From assembly GCF_000747525.1 (NCBI RefSeq), contig NZ_CP009278.1, positions 1,736,001 to 1,800,000 on the forward strand: DNA of 64,000 nucleotides, given 5' to 3'. The notes below the pieces were generated by a model that did no database searches, had not been told where the DNA came from, and saw nothing but the letters and a program-made list of their open reading frames with translations. Origin of the DNA: Sphingobacterium sp. ML3W. GTDB taxonomy: Bacteria > Bacteroidota > Bacteroidia > Sphingobacteriales > Sphingobacteriaceae. The position numbers were made by a program, and so were the translations under genes. Positions 25,898 to 35,012 of the stretch are shown here, in pieces (position 1 is the first letter of the stretch; the number at the start of each line of letters is the position of its first letter).

Positions 25898-28027
25898 ATG
25901 AGTAAATTAATTACCGCGCTGAGTCTTACGGCTTTTATTCTGGTTTCAGAATCTTCAGTTCAAGCGCAACAAAAACGATTGGATTTTGATCAATCTTGGG
26001 GGAATCGAAATTCATTAACACAGAGCATCAACAGTTATTCAGGTTGGGCAAATAATAATGCTTACTTAGAACGTGATGCCCAAGATGGTATAACGTATCA
26101 AGTAGATTTGAAAACAGGAAAACGCGAAGTGTATATTGTGCCTGCTAAATCTTCTATAAAGGTATATGTCTCCAAAAATGATATTTTCATTCAGGATGGC
26201 AGTCAGGAAGCAAAGCAATTGACAAATTCTCCTGATATTGAAGAGCAAAATCCGACACTCTCTCCAGATGGCAATTTTATCGCATTTACACGCAAAAGTG
26301 ATCTTTATGCTATTGATCTAGTTTCAGGAAAAGAAATTCGCTATACGAATGACGGTACAGATGTCATTTATAATGGTTGGTCTTCATGGGTCTATTATGA
26401 AGAAATTTTAGGTCGATCGACGAACTATAAAGCTTTTTGGTGGTCGCCGGATAGTAAAAAGCTCGCTTTTATGCGCTTTGATGATACCAAGGTTCCGATG
26501 TTTCCGATTTATGTCTCCAAAGGTCAGCACGGGTATCTTGAAGAGACACGTTATCCAAAGGCTGGTGATCCAAACCCAGAGGTTAAAGTTGGATTTGTCA
26601 ACGCGACGGGTGGTCAAGTTACATGGTCTGATTTTAACGAAAAAGATGATCAATACTTTGGTCAACCTTACTGGAGTTTTGATAGTAAGAATATCATGGT
26701 GCAGTGGATGAACCGTGACCAAAATAATTTGAAGTTTTATCAGGTTGATCCTATCTCTGGCCAAAAAGTGGAGATTTATGACGAAAAACAACCTTCGTGG
26801 ATTAACTTAGATCATGAAGAACGCATTACTTATTTAGCCGATAATAAACATTATATCTTAAAATCGGATCAGACAGGTTGGGCTCATTATTATTTGTATA
26901 CGTTAGATGGTAAGCTATTAAATCCAATCACATCAGGTGACTGGCAAGTAACTTCATTGGAGTATATTGATGAGAAGTCTAAAGTGGTTTATTTTATGGC
27001 ACGAAAAGAAAATTCGGCTCGTTGGGATTTGTATCGCGTTGATTTTTCAGGTAAAAACTTGAAGCGATTGACATTTGGAGATTATTCTCATGACGTGAAG
27101 GTTTCTCCGAATGGTCAATATTTCATTACGAATTATTCCAATGTGAGCACACCAAATAAAATAGCGTTAGTCGATAACAAAGGAAAAGTTATTAAGGAAT
27201 TGGCCGATAGTAAAGCGGCGGATTTTAATGGATATAAATTTGGCGAAACAAAGTATTTCACTATTAAATCTGATGATGGACAGTATGATTTACCGGTGGT
27301 AGTTACTTACCCGACAGATTTTGATGAAACAAAAGAGTATCCCGTTATTTTTAGTATTTATGGTGGCCCTGATGCTGGAACAGTAAAAGATACTTGGAAA
27401 GGTACTAGAAGCCAATATTGGGCTAATGAAGGTGTTATTCAGGTCTCTGCCGACCACCGTGCATCTGGCCAATTCGGAAAACAAGGGGTAGCGCTTATGC
27501 ATCGCAACTTGGGCCACTGGGAAATTATAGATTACGTTACGGTTGCAAAATGGTTTAAAGCGAAACCTTGGGTTGCTAAGCATAAATTTTTGATTACGGG
27601 CCATAGTTATGGTGGTTACATGACTTGTTTGGCTATGACAAAAGCGGCTGATGTTTTTGACTTTGGTATCGCTGGTGCTCCTGTAACATCGTGGGAATTA
27701 TATGACACCCATTATACAGAGCGTTGGATGGATACACCTCAGGATAATTCTGAAGGATACAAAAATGGTTCTGTATTAACGTATGCAGATAAATATAAAG
27801 GTGTATTAAGAATTATGCATGGTGATATGGATGATAATGTTCATTTGCAAAATACCATGCAATTGGTGGATGCATTGACAGATCGTGCTGTTCCTTTTGA
27901 ATTGATGATTTATCCTGGTAGCCGACATGGTTTTGAAAGATCTAAGAGTGCTTATGATTTTAAGGAACGTGTACGTTTTTATTATCAGTATTTGCTCGAA
28001 AAACCAATTCCAAAAGAATTCAAATAG
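25898..28027 (+). CDS. Dipeptidyl peptidase IV family serine protease (S9B)
   Basis: 709 residues with a signal peptide (about 1-23, ending SVQAQ). An eight-bladed beta-propeller (about 40-460) precedes the alpha/beta-hydrolase domain. The catalytic triad is visible: Ser570 in GHSYGGYM, Asp645 or Asp646 in GDMDDNVH, and His677 in GSRHGF. The substrate-anchoring double-glutamate region YYEEILG is present in the propeller. It cleaves X-Pro or X-Ala dipeptides from peptide N-termini in the periplasm. Its 5' region carries only a weak TATCTTAG box. A terminator follows the stop. Confidence 0.94.
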   Translation: MSKLITALSLTAFILVSESSVQAQQKRLDFDQSWGNRNSLTQSINSYSGWANNNAYLERDAQDGITYQVDLKTGKREVYIVPAKSSIKVYVSKNDIFIQDGSQEAKQLTNSPDIEEQNPTLSPDGNFIAFTRKSDLYAIDLVSGKEIRYTNDGTDVIYNGWSSWVYYEEILGRSTNYKAFWWSPDSKKLAFMRFDDTKVPMFPIYVSKGQHGYLEETRYPKAGDPNPEVKVGFVNATGGQVTWSDFNEKDDQYFGQPYWSFDSKNIMVQWMNRDQNNLKFYQVDPISGQKVEIYDEKQPSWINLDHEERITYLADNKHYILKSDQTGWAHYYLYTLDGKLLNPITSGDWQVTSLEYIDEKSKVVYFMARKENSARWDLYRVDFSGKNLKRLTFGDYSHDVKVSPNGQYFITNYSNVSTPNKIALVDNKGKVIKELADSKAADFNGYKFGETKYFTIKSDDGQYDLPVVVTYPTDFDETKEYPVIFSIYGGPDAGTVKDTWKGTRSQYWANEGVIQVSADHRASGQFGKQGVALMHRNLGHWEIIDYVTVAKWFKAKPWVAKHKFLITGHSYGGYMTCLAMTKAADVFDFGIAGAPVTSWELYDTHYTERWMDTPQDNSEGYKNGSVLTYADKYKGVLRIMHGDMDDNVHLQNTMQLVDALTDRAVPFELMIYPGSRHGFERSKSAYDFKERVRFYYQYLLEKPIPKEFK

Positions 28028-28041
28028 GCGTGTAAAAACAG

Positions 28042-28080
28042 AAAAAGCCATCTCAAAATTTTATTTGAGATGGCTTTTTT
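28042..28080 (+). terminator. Terminator after the DPP-IV gene
   Basis: AAAAAGCCATCTCAAA and TTTGAGATGGCTTTTTT arms with a six-base loop and a T run. Confidence 0.9.
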
Positions 28081-28130
28081 GTTAAGTCGCCTTTTATCTG
28101 TAAAAAAAGAAGAAATATTGGAGCGTTAAA

Positions 28131-28161
28131 TTGTTGATAACCAAAAATTATTTCATCTTTG
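28131..28161 (+). promoter_or_regulatory. Probable promoter of the membrane protein-dxr-rseP operon
   Basis: TTG (28131-28133), 20-base spacer, CATCTTTG (28154-28161), one mismatch from TAnnTTTG. Confidence 0.5.
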
Positions 28162-28181
28162 TGTAATCTATTTTTATTTCA

Positions 28182-28970
28182 ATGATTCAGTTTCTCAAGG
28201 AGAGCACTTTTGCTGTTAATGAAGTTTTAAGCAAGTCAATTCGTATACTAAAGGGACATTATTTCTCTATTGGGGGATTGTTATTGTCTATTTTTTTATT
28301 GTTTGTACTTGCACATGAACTGACGTTTTATTTGGAAACGTCAAGTCTACTCATCAAAATCCCTTTGATGTTACTGTTTGCGATTAGTTTATTAGGTTTA
28401 CAATTGTTCCTTTTTAAATACATTTTGAATCTATTGGATCATAAAGAGAACGTAGGGCTTGTGAAAACATGGCCATCGTGGTCAGAATTGGTTTCTTTTT
28501 TAGGAGGAATTGTCGTTTTTACCTTTGCTTCTATTTTGATTTCTGTATTTGCAATGATCGTGTGTTTCCCACTTATTTATATGGGGATTGATACGGAAGT
28601 AGTTTCTTTTGAAGTTGTACCAAATGTAGCGGCTATATTATCATTCTTTATTTTGCTCCGAATTTCATTTTTCCCATTCTTTATCATTGATAAAGGAGCG
28701 AATGTGACAAAATCGCTGCGATGGAGTCTTGCCATTACAAAGGGAAATATCGTTCGCCTATTTTTAATTCTATTGAGTTTAGCGTTTGCTAGTGTAATGA
28801 ATATCTATTGGGTCTATATGGATTATTCTATTATGGCGATAATATTTAGTATAATAAATTCGTTTTTGATTATTCCATTGACATCTGTGGTTTACACAGT
28901 TGCTTATAGGGACATGATTCAGGAATATAAGGGAAGTGAAGACCCCAGTATTTTAAGTAATATATTTTAA
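28182..28970 (+). CDS. Polytopic membrane protein of unknown function
   Basis: 262 residues with about six hydrophobic segments. It resembles loosely the glycerophosphodiester-phosphodiesterase-type membrane domain and other DUF975-like integral proteins, including the cytoplasmic motif GANVTKSLRWSLAITKGN before the penultimate helix, but I cannot assign it. The strong aromatic and leucine content and lack of a signal peptide fit an inner-membrane location. It ends nine bases before dxr and is followed by rseP, so it is the first gene of that operon. Confidence 0.8.
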   Translation: MIQFLKESTFAVNEVLSKSIRILKGHYFSIGGLLLSIFLLFVLAHELTFYLETSSLLIKIPLMLLFAISLLGLQLFLFKYILNLLDHKENVGLVKTWPSWSELVSFLGGIVVFTFASILISVFAMIVCFPLIYMGIDTEVVSFEVVPNVAAILSFFILLRISFFPFFIIDKGANVTKSLRWSLAITKGNIVRLFLILLSLAFASVMNIYWVYMDYSIMAIIFSIINSFLIIPLTSVVYTVAYRDMIQEYKGSEDPSILSNIF

Positions 28971-28979
28971 TAAAGAATT

Positions 28980-30143
28980 TTGATTTTGAAGAAAAAAGGA
29001 ATCGCTATTTTAGGTTCGACGGGTAGTATAGGTACACAAACCTTAGATGTGGTTCGCGCTTTTCCTAGTCATTTTAATGTTGTTGTATTAACCTGTGCTT
29101 CGAATGCTACGTTGCTCGTTGCTCAGGCTTTGGAATTTCTACCCCAAGCTGTTGTTATTATCAATGAAGACCTCCTTGATTTTGTTCGGTCAAAATTAAG
29201 TCATACTTCCATTGCTGTTTATGCAGGGATATCTGCATTGGAGGAAGTGGTACAGTTTGAAGCAATTGATGTTGTTTTAAATGCTATCGTGGGGGCCGCA
29301 GGATTAAGACCAACAGTGAAGGCGATTGAGAGCGGGAAAGATATCGCTCTTGCTAATAAAGAGACATTGGTTGTCGCTGGTGAGCTGGTTATGCAATTAG
29401 CTTCGAAACATCAGGTTAAGATGTTACCTGTGGATTCAGAGCATTCAGCAATCTTTCAGTGTTTGGCCGGGGAGGAAAAGAATCCTATTGAGAAAATTTA
29501 CATCACGGCCTCTGGTGGTCCTTTTCGTGGAAAAGATCGTTCCTTTTTATCATCAGTTAAAAAGGAACATGCCTTAAAGCATCCAAACTGGGTAATGGGT
29601 GCCAAAATAACCATTGATTCGGCTTCTTTAATGAACAAAGGACTGGAAGTGATAGAAGCTAAATGGCTTTTTGACCTTGAAGTTGATCAAGTTGATGTTA
29701 TTGTACATCCGCAGTCTATTGTGCATTCACTGGTGCAATTTCAAGATGGTTCTATGAAAGCGCAACTTGGATTGCCCGATATGAAATTGCCGATACAATA
29801 TGCCTTGTCTTATCCCAATCGTTTGGAGAATAATTTTGAACGATTTAATTTCTTGGATTATCCGGAGCTGACTTTCGAAAAACCCGACATGGCAACTTTT
29901 AGAAATTTGGCTTTGGCCTACGATTCATTGCGGAAAGGTGGTAATCGTGCATGTGTTTTAAATGCAGCTAATGAAATTGTCGTTGATTCCTTTTTGAATG
30001 ATAAGATTAGTTTCTTGGGGATGAGTGATGTTATCGAGGCTGTGTTGGAAAAAGTAAATTACCTTGTGAGACCAAGTCTAGATGACTATATTGAGTCGGA
30101 TTATGAGGCAAGGAGAATTGCGAGAGAAATAATCATTAAGTAA
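28980..30143 (+). CDS. dxr: 1-deoxy-D-xylulose 5-phosphate reductoisomerase
   Basis: 387 residues. It converts DXP to 2-C-methyl-D-erythritol 4-phosphate with NADPH, the committed step of the MEP isoprenoid pathway. GSTGSIGTQTLDVVRAFP binds NADPH, DSEHSAIFQCL carries the metal ligands, and ITASGGPFRG and the PNWVMGAKITIDSASLMNKGLE segment form the active site. No ATG lies near the N-terminus. The reading starts at TTG 28980 (or the TTG at 28986). It is nine bases behind the membrane protein gene and 20 bases ahead of rseP, a pairing common in bacteria. Confidence 0.95.
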   Translation: MILKKKGIAILGSTGSIGTQTLDVVRAFPSHFNVVVLTCASNATLLVAQALEFLPQAVVIINEDLLDFVRSKLSHTSIAVYAGISALEEVVQFEAIDVVLNAIVGAAGLRPTVKAIESGKDIALANKETLVVAGELVMQLASKHQVKMLPVDSEHSAIFQCLAGEEKNPIEKIYITASGGPFRGKDRSFLSSVKKEHALKHPNWVMGAKITIDSASLMNKGLEVIEAKWLFDLEVDQVDVIVHPQSIVHSLVQFQDGSMKAQLGLPDMKLPIQYALSYPNRLENNFERFNFLDYPELTFEKPDMATFRNLALAYDSLRKGGNRACVLNAANEIVVDSFLNDKISFLGMSDVIEAVLEKVNYLVRPSLDDYIESDYEARRIAREIIIK

Positions 30144-30163
30144 AATTATAGAAGAAGAGATAC

Positions 30164-31489
30164 ATGGGTGTTTTAATTATGGTGGCGCAAGTTATTTTAG
30201 GCTTGTCAATTTTAATTGTATTGCATGAGTTAGGTCACTTTTTAGCGGCTAGGGCTTTTGGAATCAAAGTAGAAAAATTTTATTTGTTTTTTGATGCTTG
30301 GGGTGTCAAATTATTCAAATTTAAATATAAAGACTGTGAGTATGGTATTGGTTGGTTGCCTTTAGGTGGTTACGTTAAGATTGCGGGTATGATCGATGAA
30401 TCGATGGATACTGAGCAGTTGAAAGGTGAACCACAGGATTGGGAATTCCGTTCCAAACCAGCTTGGCAACGTTTAATTGTCATGTTGGGTGGTATTATTG
30501 TCAATGTGATTGTTGGTGTCATTGTATTTTGGATGTTAACATTCAAAATGGGGACTACCGATATTAAAAATGATCAATTGGTGAATGGTATTGTACCAGG
30601 AGAAATTGGTAAATCAATTGGGTTGCAGGTAGGAGATCGTATACTGGCCATCGATGGGACTAAGATTGAAAACTATTCTGATTTGATCAGTTCTAAATTA
30701 TTGATGGGGGGAGTTGACTTGACGGTAAACCGTGGAGGTATCGATACTCAGGTACACGTTCCTGCAGATATTTTGAATACAATTGCAGATAAGAAGGATG
30801 AGAAGTTTATAGAACCCCGTATGAAAATGACTGCTGTTGCAGCTACACAACCAGGTTCTGAAGCAGTAAAAATGGGCTTTATCAAAGGGGATAGTATTAT
30901 TGCTGTTGATAATACACCTATCCAGTTTTTTGACCAATTTAAGGATCAATTAAAAGGGAAAGTTGGAAAGCAGATAGAATTGAAAGTTATTCGTGATGGC
31001 CAAGAACAATTATTAAGTGGTGTGGTTCCAGCGGATGCGATTTTGGGTTTTAATGTCAATCCAGATCAAACACTTAAAACATTTACAATACACTATAGCC
31101 TATTAGAATCTTTACCAATGGGTGCAAAGAAAGCATTTACTGTTATTACAGATAATGCAAAAGGGTTTGGTAAAATATTTAAGGGTGAAATTCGTGCAGA
31201 TAAAGCACTTTCTGGACCTGTTGGTATAGCACAGTTATTTGGAACAGAAGTGGATTGGGTACGTTTTTGGTCATTGGTAGGTATGTTGTCGATGGCCTTA
31301 GCATTTATGAATCTATTACCTATTCCTGCTTTAGATGGAGGGCATGTTGTTTTCCTTTTGATTGAAATGATACAAGGAAAGCCGCTTAGTGAGAAGTTCT
31401 TAGAAAAAGCACAAATGGTAGGATTCTTTATTTTGCTGGCTTTGATGGTATTCATTTTTGGAAATGATATTTTTAAATTATTTAAGTAA
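30164..31489 (+). CDS. rseP: RIP zinc metalloprotease, RseP type
   Basis: 441 residues. The first membrane helix carries the zinc motif VLHELGHFLAA (HExxH, about residues 20-30), and the last catalytic motif is in NLLPIPALDGGHVVFLLIE (about 383-401). Two PDZ domains lie between (around 125-200 and 215-285). RseP cleaves anti-sigma factors and signal peptides within the membrane. No anti-sigma gene is nearby, so the substrate is unknown. It closes the dxr operon, with a terminator 20 bases on. Confidence 0.94.
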   Translation: MGVLIMVAQVILGLSILIVLHELGHFLAARAFGIKVEKFYLFFDAWGVKLFKFKYKDCEYGIGWLPLGGYVKIAGMIDESMDTEQLKGEPQDWEFRSKPAWQRLIVMLGGIIVNVIVGVIVFWMLTFKMGTTDIKNDQLVNGIVPGEIGKSIGLQVGDRILAIDGTKIENYSDLISSKLLMGGVDLTVNRGGIDTQVHVPADILNTIADKKDEKFIEPRMKMTAVAATQPGSEAVKMGFIKGDSIIAVDNTPIQFFDQFKDQLKGKVGKQIELKVIRDGQEQLLSGVVPADAILGFNVNPDQTLKTFTIHYSLLESLPMGAKKAFTVITDNAKGFGKIFKGEIRADKALSGPVGIAQLFGTEVDWVRFWSLVGMLSMALAFMNLLPIPALDGGHVVFLLIEMIQGKPLSEKFLEKAQMVGFFILLALMVFIFGNDIFKLFK

Positions 31490-31510
31490 GAAATATTAAG
31501 CTTATTGAAC

Positions 31511-31548
31511 AAGGTCTTACTTCATTTGTAAGACCTTGTTTATTTTTA
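31511..31548 (+). terminator. Terminator after rseP
   Basis: AAGGTCTTAC and GTAAGACCTT arms followed by GTTTATTTTT. The next gene begins only a few bases later. Confidence 0.8.
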
Positions 31549-31560
31549 GATATTTGTATT

Positions 31561-31764
31561 ATGGATGGAAAAACTAGAGCAACGATTAAACCAGGGATGT
31601 TGGTTAACATTATCTTGAAAAAAGATCAACGTTCCGGAGAACTTACAGAAGGTATCGTAAAAGATTTATTGACTTCGGCACCTTATCATCACAGAGGAAT
31701 AAAGGTTCGTTTAATGGATGGTCAAATAGGTCGAGTTGCAGAGATTATTGAAGACGATTTTTAA
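31561..31764 (+). CDS. YwbE-family protein (DUF2196)
   Basis: 67 residues. The sequence RATIKPGMLVNIILKKDQRSGELTEGIVKDLLTSAPYHHRGIKVRL matches the small YwbE family, which has an SH3-like beta fold and no known function. Its start codon comes four bases after ATATTTG, close to a TAnnTTTG box, so it probably has its own near-leaderless promoter. Terminators flank it on both sides. Confidence 0.85.
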   Translation: MDGKTRATIKPGMLVNIILKKDQRSGELTEGIVKDLLTSAPYHHRGIKVRLMDGQIGRVAEIIEDDF

Positions 31765-31782
31765 GTCGGTCTTGCATTTAAT

Positions 31783-31822
31783 AAAAAAGCTTCTATCCTT
31801 AAAAGGATAGAAGCTTTTTTAT
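31783..31822. terminator. Bidirectional terminator between the ywbE-like and THX genes
   Basis: AAAAAAGCTTCTATCCTT and AAGGATAGAAGCTTTTTT arms with a two-base loop. Confidence 0.9.
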
Positions 31823-31839
31823 TAAATATTTTCAGCGTT

Positions 31840-31992
31840 TTATTGTGCTGTTTCAGCTTTAGGTAGCTCTTCTTTTGTTACCTCAGTTGCTTTGGTTGTC
31901 TTGTTTACCCTTGCTTTATTTTTTGGTCGCCTAACACCATAAGAACCATTTGTGATTTTTCCTTTTCCGGTTTTGATATCTCCTTTGCCCAT
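31840..31992 (-). CDS. Small ribosomal subunit protein bTHX
   Basis: 50 residues, below usual ORF-finder cut-offs. It begins MGKGDIKTGKGKITNGSYGV and continues RRPKNKARVN, which is the glycine-, lysine- and arginine-rich core of ribosomal protein THX that stabilises the 30S head. The last 20 residues (VNKTTKATEVTKEELPKAET) are an acidic-lysine tail beyond the 26-residue Thermus protein. It follows panB and a membrane protein gene on the same strand, with a perfect hairpin (32019-32055) in the gap. Confidence 0.85.
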   Translation of the reverse strand: MGKGDIKTGKGKITNGSYGVRRPKNKARVNKTTKATEVTKEELPKAETAQ

Positions 31993-32018
31993 ACTTCAAT
32001 GTGTAAAATTAGTGATAG

Positions 32019-32055
32019 TTGAATTATTCAGCTGTTTTTCAGCTGAATAATTCAA
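32019..32055. repeat. Perfect 16-bp inverted repeat with a five-base loop
   Basis: TTGAATTATTCAGCTG (32019-32034) and its exact complement (32040-32055) lie between the 202-residue membrane protein gene and the THX gene. No T run follows on the minus strand, so this is not a standard terminator. It could be an mRNA-stabilising or leader structure for the THX message. Confidence 0.6.
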
Positions 32056-32093
32056 TTTAAGCAATTAAAGGCTAACTATCAAATTTATTGAAA

Positions 32094-32702
32094 TTATATA
32101 ATTGGAAATATCTTTTTCTGAAGATCAATTTTATAATTTTTCTTTAAAGTGTCGAAAAAATTTTGGTTGCTAGCCGTATTTTGAAACACGAGATAGGGTA
32201 TTTCGACTATTTTATCTTGTGTTTTTATTCTGAAATAACCAAATAAAAGACCTTTAGTATTTTGAATGGATTCTATCTGTTGCACTGCCTTCACATCGGT
32301 GAGCATATTAAAGCGATAAGTCTCTTTTGTAGTCGATTCAATAAGCACTTCTGCAGTTTCTTTATTGTACCATATAATTTGATCTGTTGCTTTCTTTAAA
32401 TGATTTTTAAAAAGAAAAAGGTAGCCCATCATATAAATGGAAATTGGAAGTAAGAAAAGGAGCAACTTAACCTTAATAATCAATGCAAGCATGATAATTA
32501 ATAGGATAGCGCCAATTCCTACATTTTTCATCACTTTTTGCGAAGTGTCTGCAATGATAAGTTTAGAGGTGTCTATTTTCTGAAAACCATTTCTAACAAT
32601 AATAGTTGGACTACTACTGGTCGTAAACGAACTTGTTAACTTTTTACTGATAAAGTATAGCAAGAATAGAATGAGTCCAACTATTAAGATGATTTTGGTC
32701 AT
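32094..32702 (-). CDS. Membrane protein of unknown function
   Basis: 202 residues. An N-terminal membrane helix (about 3-18) and two close hydrophobic segments (about 62-78 and 81-97) precede a soluble C-terminal half that reads like a PH- or PepSY-type beta domain (KETYRFNMLTDVKAVQQIES, then LLFGYFRIKTQDKIVEIPYLVF). I recognise no family. It starts 13 bases after panB, so it is co-transcribed with it. Confidence 0.75.
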   Translation of the reverse strand: MTKIILIVGLILFLLYFISKKLTSSFTTSSSPTIIVRNGFQKIDTSKLIIADTSQKVMKNVGIGAILLIIMLALIIKVKLLLFLLPISIYMMGYLFLFKNHLKKATDQIIWYNKETAEVLIESTTKETYRFNMLTDVKAVQQIESIQNTKGLLFGYFRIKTQDKIVEIPYLVFQNTASNQNFFDTLKKNYKIDLQKKIFPII

Positions 32703-32715
32703 GACAGTTTATGTA

Positions 32716-33531
32716 TTAATACTGTTCGTTATCATTTGGGTAGTTTGTTGCTTTTACGTCAGCAACATATTGTTCTACAGCACCGGTTATTTCTTGATAT
32801 AGTTGTGCATATTGTCTTAAGAATTTCGGTTTAAATCCTTTTGTTAAACCTAGCATATCATTGACTACCAAAACCTGTCCATCACATTGATTACCAGCTC
32901 CAATACCTATTGTTGGTATCGTTAACGAGGCGCTAACTTCGGCTGCTAATTTTGCTGGTATTTTTTCCAATACAACAGCGAAACAACCTGCTTCTTGTAG
33001 CGCTAAAGCATCTGCTTTTAATTTCTCGGCTTCACTATCTTCTTTTGCACGGACACCAAAATTTCCGAATTTATTGATTGCCTGTGGCGTCAATCCTAAA
33101 TGGCCACATACAGGAATTCCAGCGTTTATGATTTTTTTGATATTGTCAATGATTTCAATGCCACCTTCCAATTTAAGGGCGTGTGCTCCAGATTCTTTCA
33201 TGACACGTACTGCAGAGAGATAAGCTTGGTCGACGCTACCTTGGTATTCTCCGAATGGAAGGTCCACTAAAACTAAAGCTCTTGTTGTGCCACGTACGAC
33301 AGAAGCGGCATGATAGATCATATGGTCTAATGTGATAGGAAGGGTGGTCTCGTAACCTGCAAATACGTTCGCAGCCGAATCTCCTACTAAAATGATGTCG
33401 ATTCCACCTTCGTCAAGCGCCTTTGCCATTGTGAAATCATAACCTGTTAACATCGCAATTTTTTCATGGCGATGCTTCATTTCCTGCACTTGTACTGTTG
33501 TGATACGTTTTATTTCTTTATTTACAGACAT
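32716..33531 (-). CDS. panB: 3-methyl-2-oxobutanoate hydroxymethyltransferase
   Basis: 271 residues. It makes ketopantoate from 2-oxoisovalerate and 5,10-methylene-THF, the first step toward pantothenate and CoA. Family blocks include IAMLTGYDFTMAKALDEGGID, ILVGDSAANVFAGYETTLPITLDHM (metal aspartate), VVLEKIPAKLAAEVS (catalytic glutamate) and PTIGIGAGNQCDGQVLVVND. panC and panD are not in the window. A TAATTTTG box (33551-33558, minus strand) lies 19 bases before the ATG. Confidence 0.96.
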   Translation of the reverse strand: MSVNKEIKRITTVQVQEMKHRHEKIAMLTGYDFTMAKALDEGGIDIILVGDSAANVFAGYETTLPITLDHMIYHAASVVRGTTRALVLVDLPFGEYQGSVDQAYLSAVRVMKESGAHALKLEGGIEIIDNIKKIINAGIPVCGHLGLTPQAINKFGNFGVRAKEDSEAEKLKADALALQEAGCFAVVLEKIPAKLAAEVSASLTIPTIGIGAGNQCDGQVLVVNDMLGLTKGFKPKFLRQYAQLYQEITGAVEQYVADVKATNYPNDNEQY

Positions 33532-33550
33532 TACTTATAATTTAATTAAT

Positions 33551-33558
33551 CAAAATTA
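33551..33558 (-). promoter_or_regulatory. TAnnTTTG box before panB
   Basis: TAATTTTG on the minus strand, 19 bases from the panB ATG. -33 element not clear. Confidence 0.45.
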
Positions 33559-33643
33559 GAGAAATTCGTTGAATTAAGGTCATTAATTGTTGATTTTAAA
33601 ATGTTAGTTGCGCATTTACCAGATTAAATTGCTTTGATTTTAC

Positions 33644-33651
33644 TATTTTTG
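33644..33651 (+). promoter_or_regulatory. TAnnTTTG box four bases before the RluA-like gene
   Basis: TATTTTTG ends four bases ahead of the ATG at 33656, implying a leaderless start. Confidence 0.5.
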
Positions 33652-33655
33652 TAGG

Positions 33656-34399
33656 ATGAGAGAAAACGAGACTCGCTTATTTAAATTTCCGAAATTTTCC
33701 GACCTTATTGTATTTGAAGATGACAATTTGATCGTTATTAATAAACCACCTTTTGTCGCTTCTTTGGACGAACGCGAGGGAGGGGAGGTCAATATATTAC
33801 GCTTGGCGAAAAAATATCATGCTGATGCACAAGTTTGCCATCGATTAGATAAGGAAACATCGGGGCTGTTACTCATTGCTAAAAACCCTGAAACTTATCG
33901 CTCCGTTTCAATCGAATTTGAAAGACGTCGTGTTAATAAAGTATATCATGCCATTATTGCTGGGACGCATACTTTCACGGATCTAAAGGTCGAACTACCA
34001 ATTTTAAATCAAGGTAGTAAAAATGTATCTATCGATCGTGTCAATGGTAAAGCGGCTACTACAATTTTTAATTCTTTACGTTATTTTAATCATTTTACTT
34101 TAGTGGAATGTAAACCAATTACGGGACGTATGCATCAAATCCGAATTCACCTGGCAACGCAAAAAGCTGCTATTGTAGGGGATGACATGTATCATGGAAA
34201 GCCTGTATATTTGTCGCAGATTAAAAAACGCGGATTTACTTTGTCCAAGAATGAAGAGGAACAACCGATTATGAAACGTTTTGCGTTGCATTCTAGGTAT
34301 GTTGACTTTACAATTGATGGCAAGAAGTTTGAATTTGAAGCACCGTATCCCAAAGACTTTGCGACTTTACTGAAGCAATTAGAAAAGTTTGACTCTTAA
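33656..34399 (+). CDS. RluA-family rRNA/tRNA pseudouridine synthase
   Basis: 247 residues, lacking the N-terminal S4 domain. The catalytic motif CHRLDKETSGLLLIAKN (about 60-76) contains the aspartate nucleophile, and TGRMHQIRIHLATQKAAIVGDDMY gives the second conserved block. Target uridines differ among RluA, RluC, RluD and TruC types and cannot be assigned here. It leads an operon with the TlpA-like gene (12-base gap) and pyrF (16-base gap). Confidence 0.92.
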   Translation: MRENETRLFKFPKFSDLIVFEDDNLIVINKPPFVASLDEREGGEVNILRLAKKYHADAQVCHRLDKETSGLLLIAKNPETYRSVSIEFERRRVNKVYHAIIAGTHTFTDLKVELPILNQGSKNVSIDRVNGKAATTIFNSLRYFNHFTLVECKPITGRMHQIRIHLATQKAAIVGDDMYHGKPVYLSQIKKRGFTLSKNEEEQPIMKRFALHSRYVDFTIDGKKFEFEAPYPKDFATLLKQLEKFDS

Positions 34400-34411
34400 A
34401 AAGCATGTGCC

Positions 34412-34996
34412 ATGAATCCAAAAACGAAAAAAATAATCGTTAACGTTGTATTTGCAGTCTTTCTTCTTTTATTATTATGGCCAACAAGTAGGGCGTATTT
34501 TCAGCAAGGCTTAATGAAAATCGGTTTGTTTAAGCCCTCTCTTGAGGAGCCTAAAAAAATAGATTCAGCGTCTACGATACCTACTCAGAATAACATTTCT
34601 TTTAAGAATGATATGGGAGAGGTCGTGCATATGACTGATTTGAAAGGGAAAGTGGTTTTTATCAATTTTTGGGCTACTTGGTGTCCTCCTTGTATTGCAG
34701 AGATGCCTTCAATTGCTGTTTTATACGAGCGGTTGAAAGATAATAAAGATGTTGTTTTTCTTATTGTGGAGATTGAAGGTGAGTCTGAAAAAGCAAACAA
34801 GTTTATGCAAGGTAAGCAATTAACTCTTCCTGTGTATTATCCAAATTCTCAGATTCCACAAGAATGGTTAGGCGGATCGATACCCACAACAATAATCATC
34901 AATAAAGAAGGCGAAATCGCGACTAAACATGAAGGTTTAGCCGATTATTCTCGTCAAGATGTCTCTGATTTTATAATTGAATTAACAAAAAAATAA
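34412..34996 (+). CDS. TlpA-like membrane-anchored thiol-disulfide oxidoreductase
   Basis: 194 residues. One N-terminal membrane helix (about 8-24) anchors a periplasmic thioredoxin fold with the active site [15 protein letters not shown] (Cys91, Cys94) and the cis-proline region [14 protein letters not shown]. TlpA/ResA-like proteins keep cysteines reduced for cytochrome c maturation or repair oxidised envelope proteins. The DsbD-like protein at 51486 is a plausible electron donor (inference). Middle gene of the operon with the RluA-like gene and pyrF. Confidence 0.9.
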   Translation: MNPKTKKIIVNVVFAVFLLLLLWPTSRAYFQQGLMKIGLFKPSLEEPKKIDSASTIPTQNNISFKNDMGEVVHMTDLKGKVVFINFWATWCPPCIAEMPSIAVLYERLKDNKDVVFLIVEIEGESEKANKFMQGKQLTLPVYYPNSQIPQEWLGGSIPTTIIINKEGEIATKHEGLADYSRQDVSDFIIELTKK

Positions 34997-35012
34997 GTAC
35001 AGAATAATAGGT

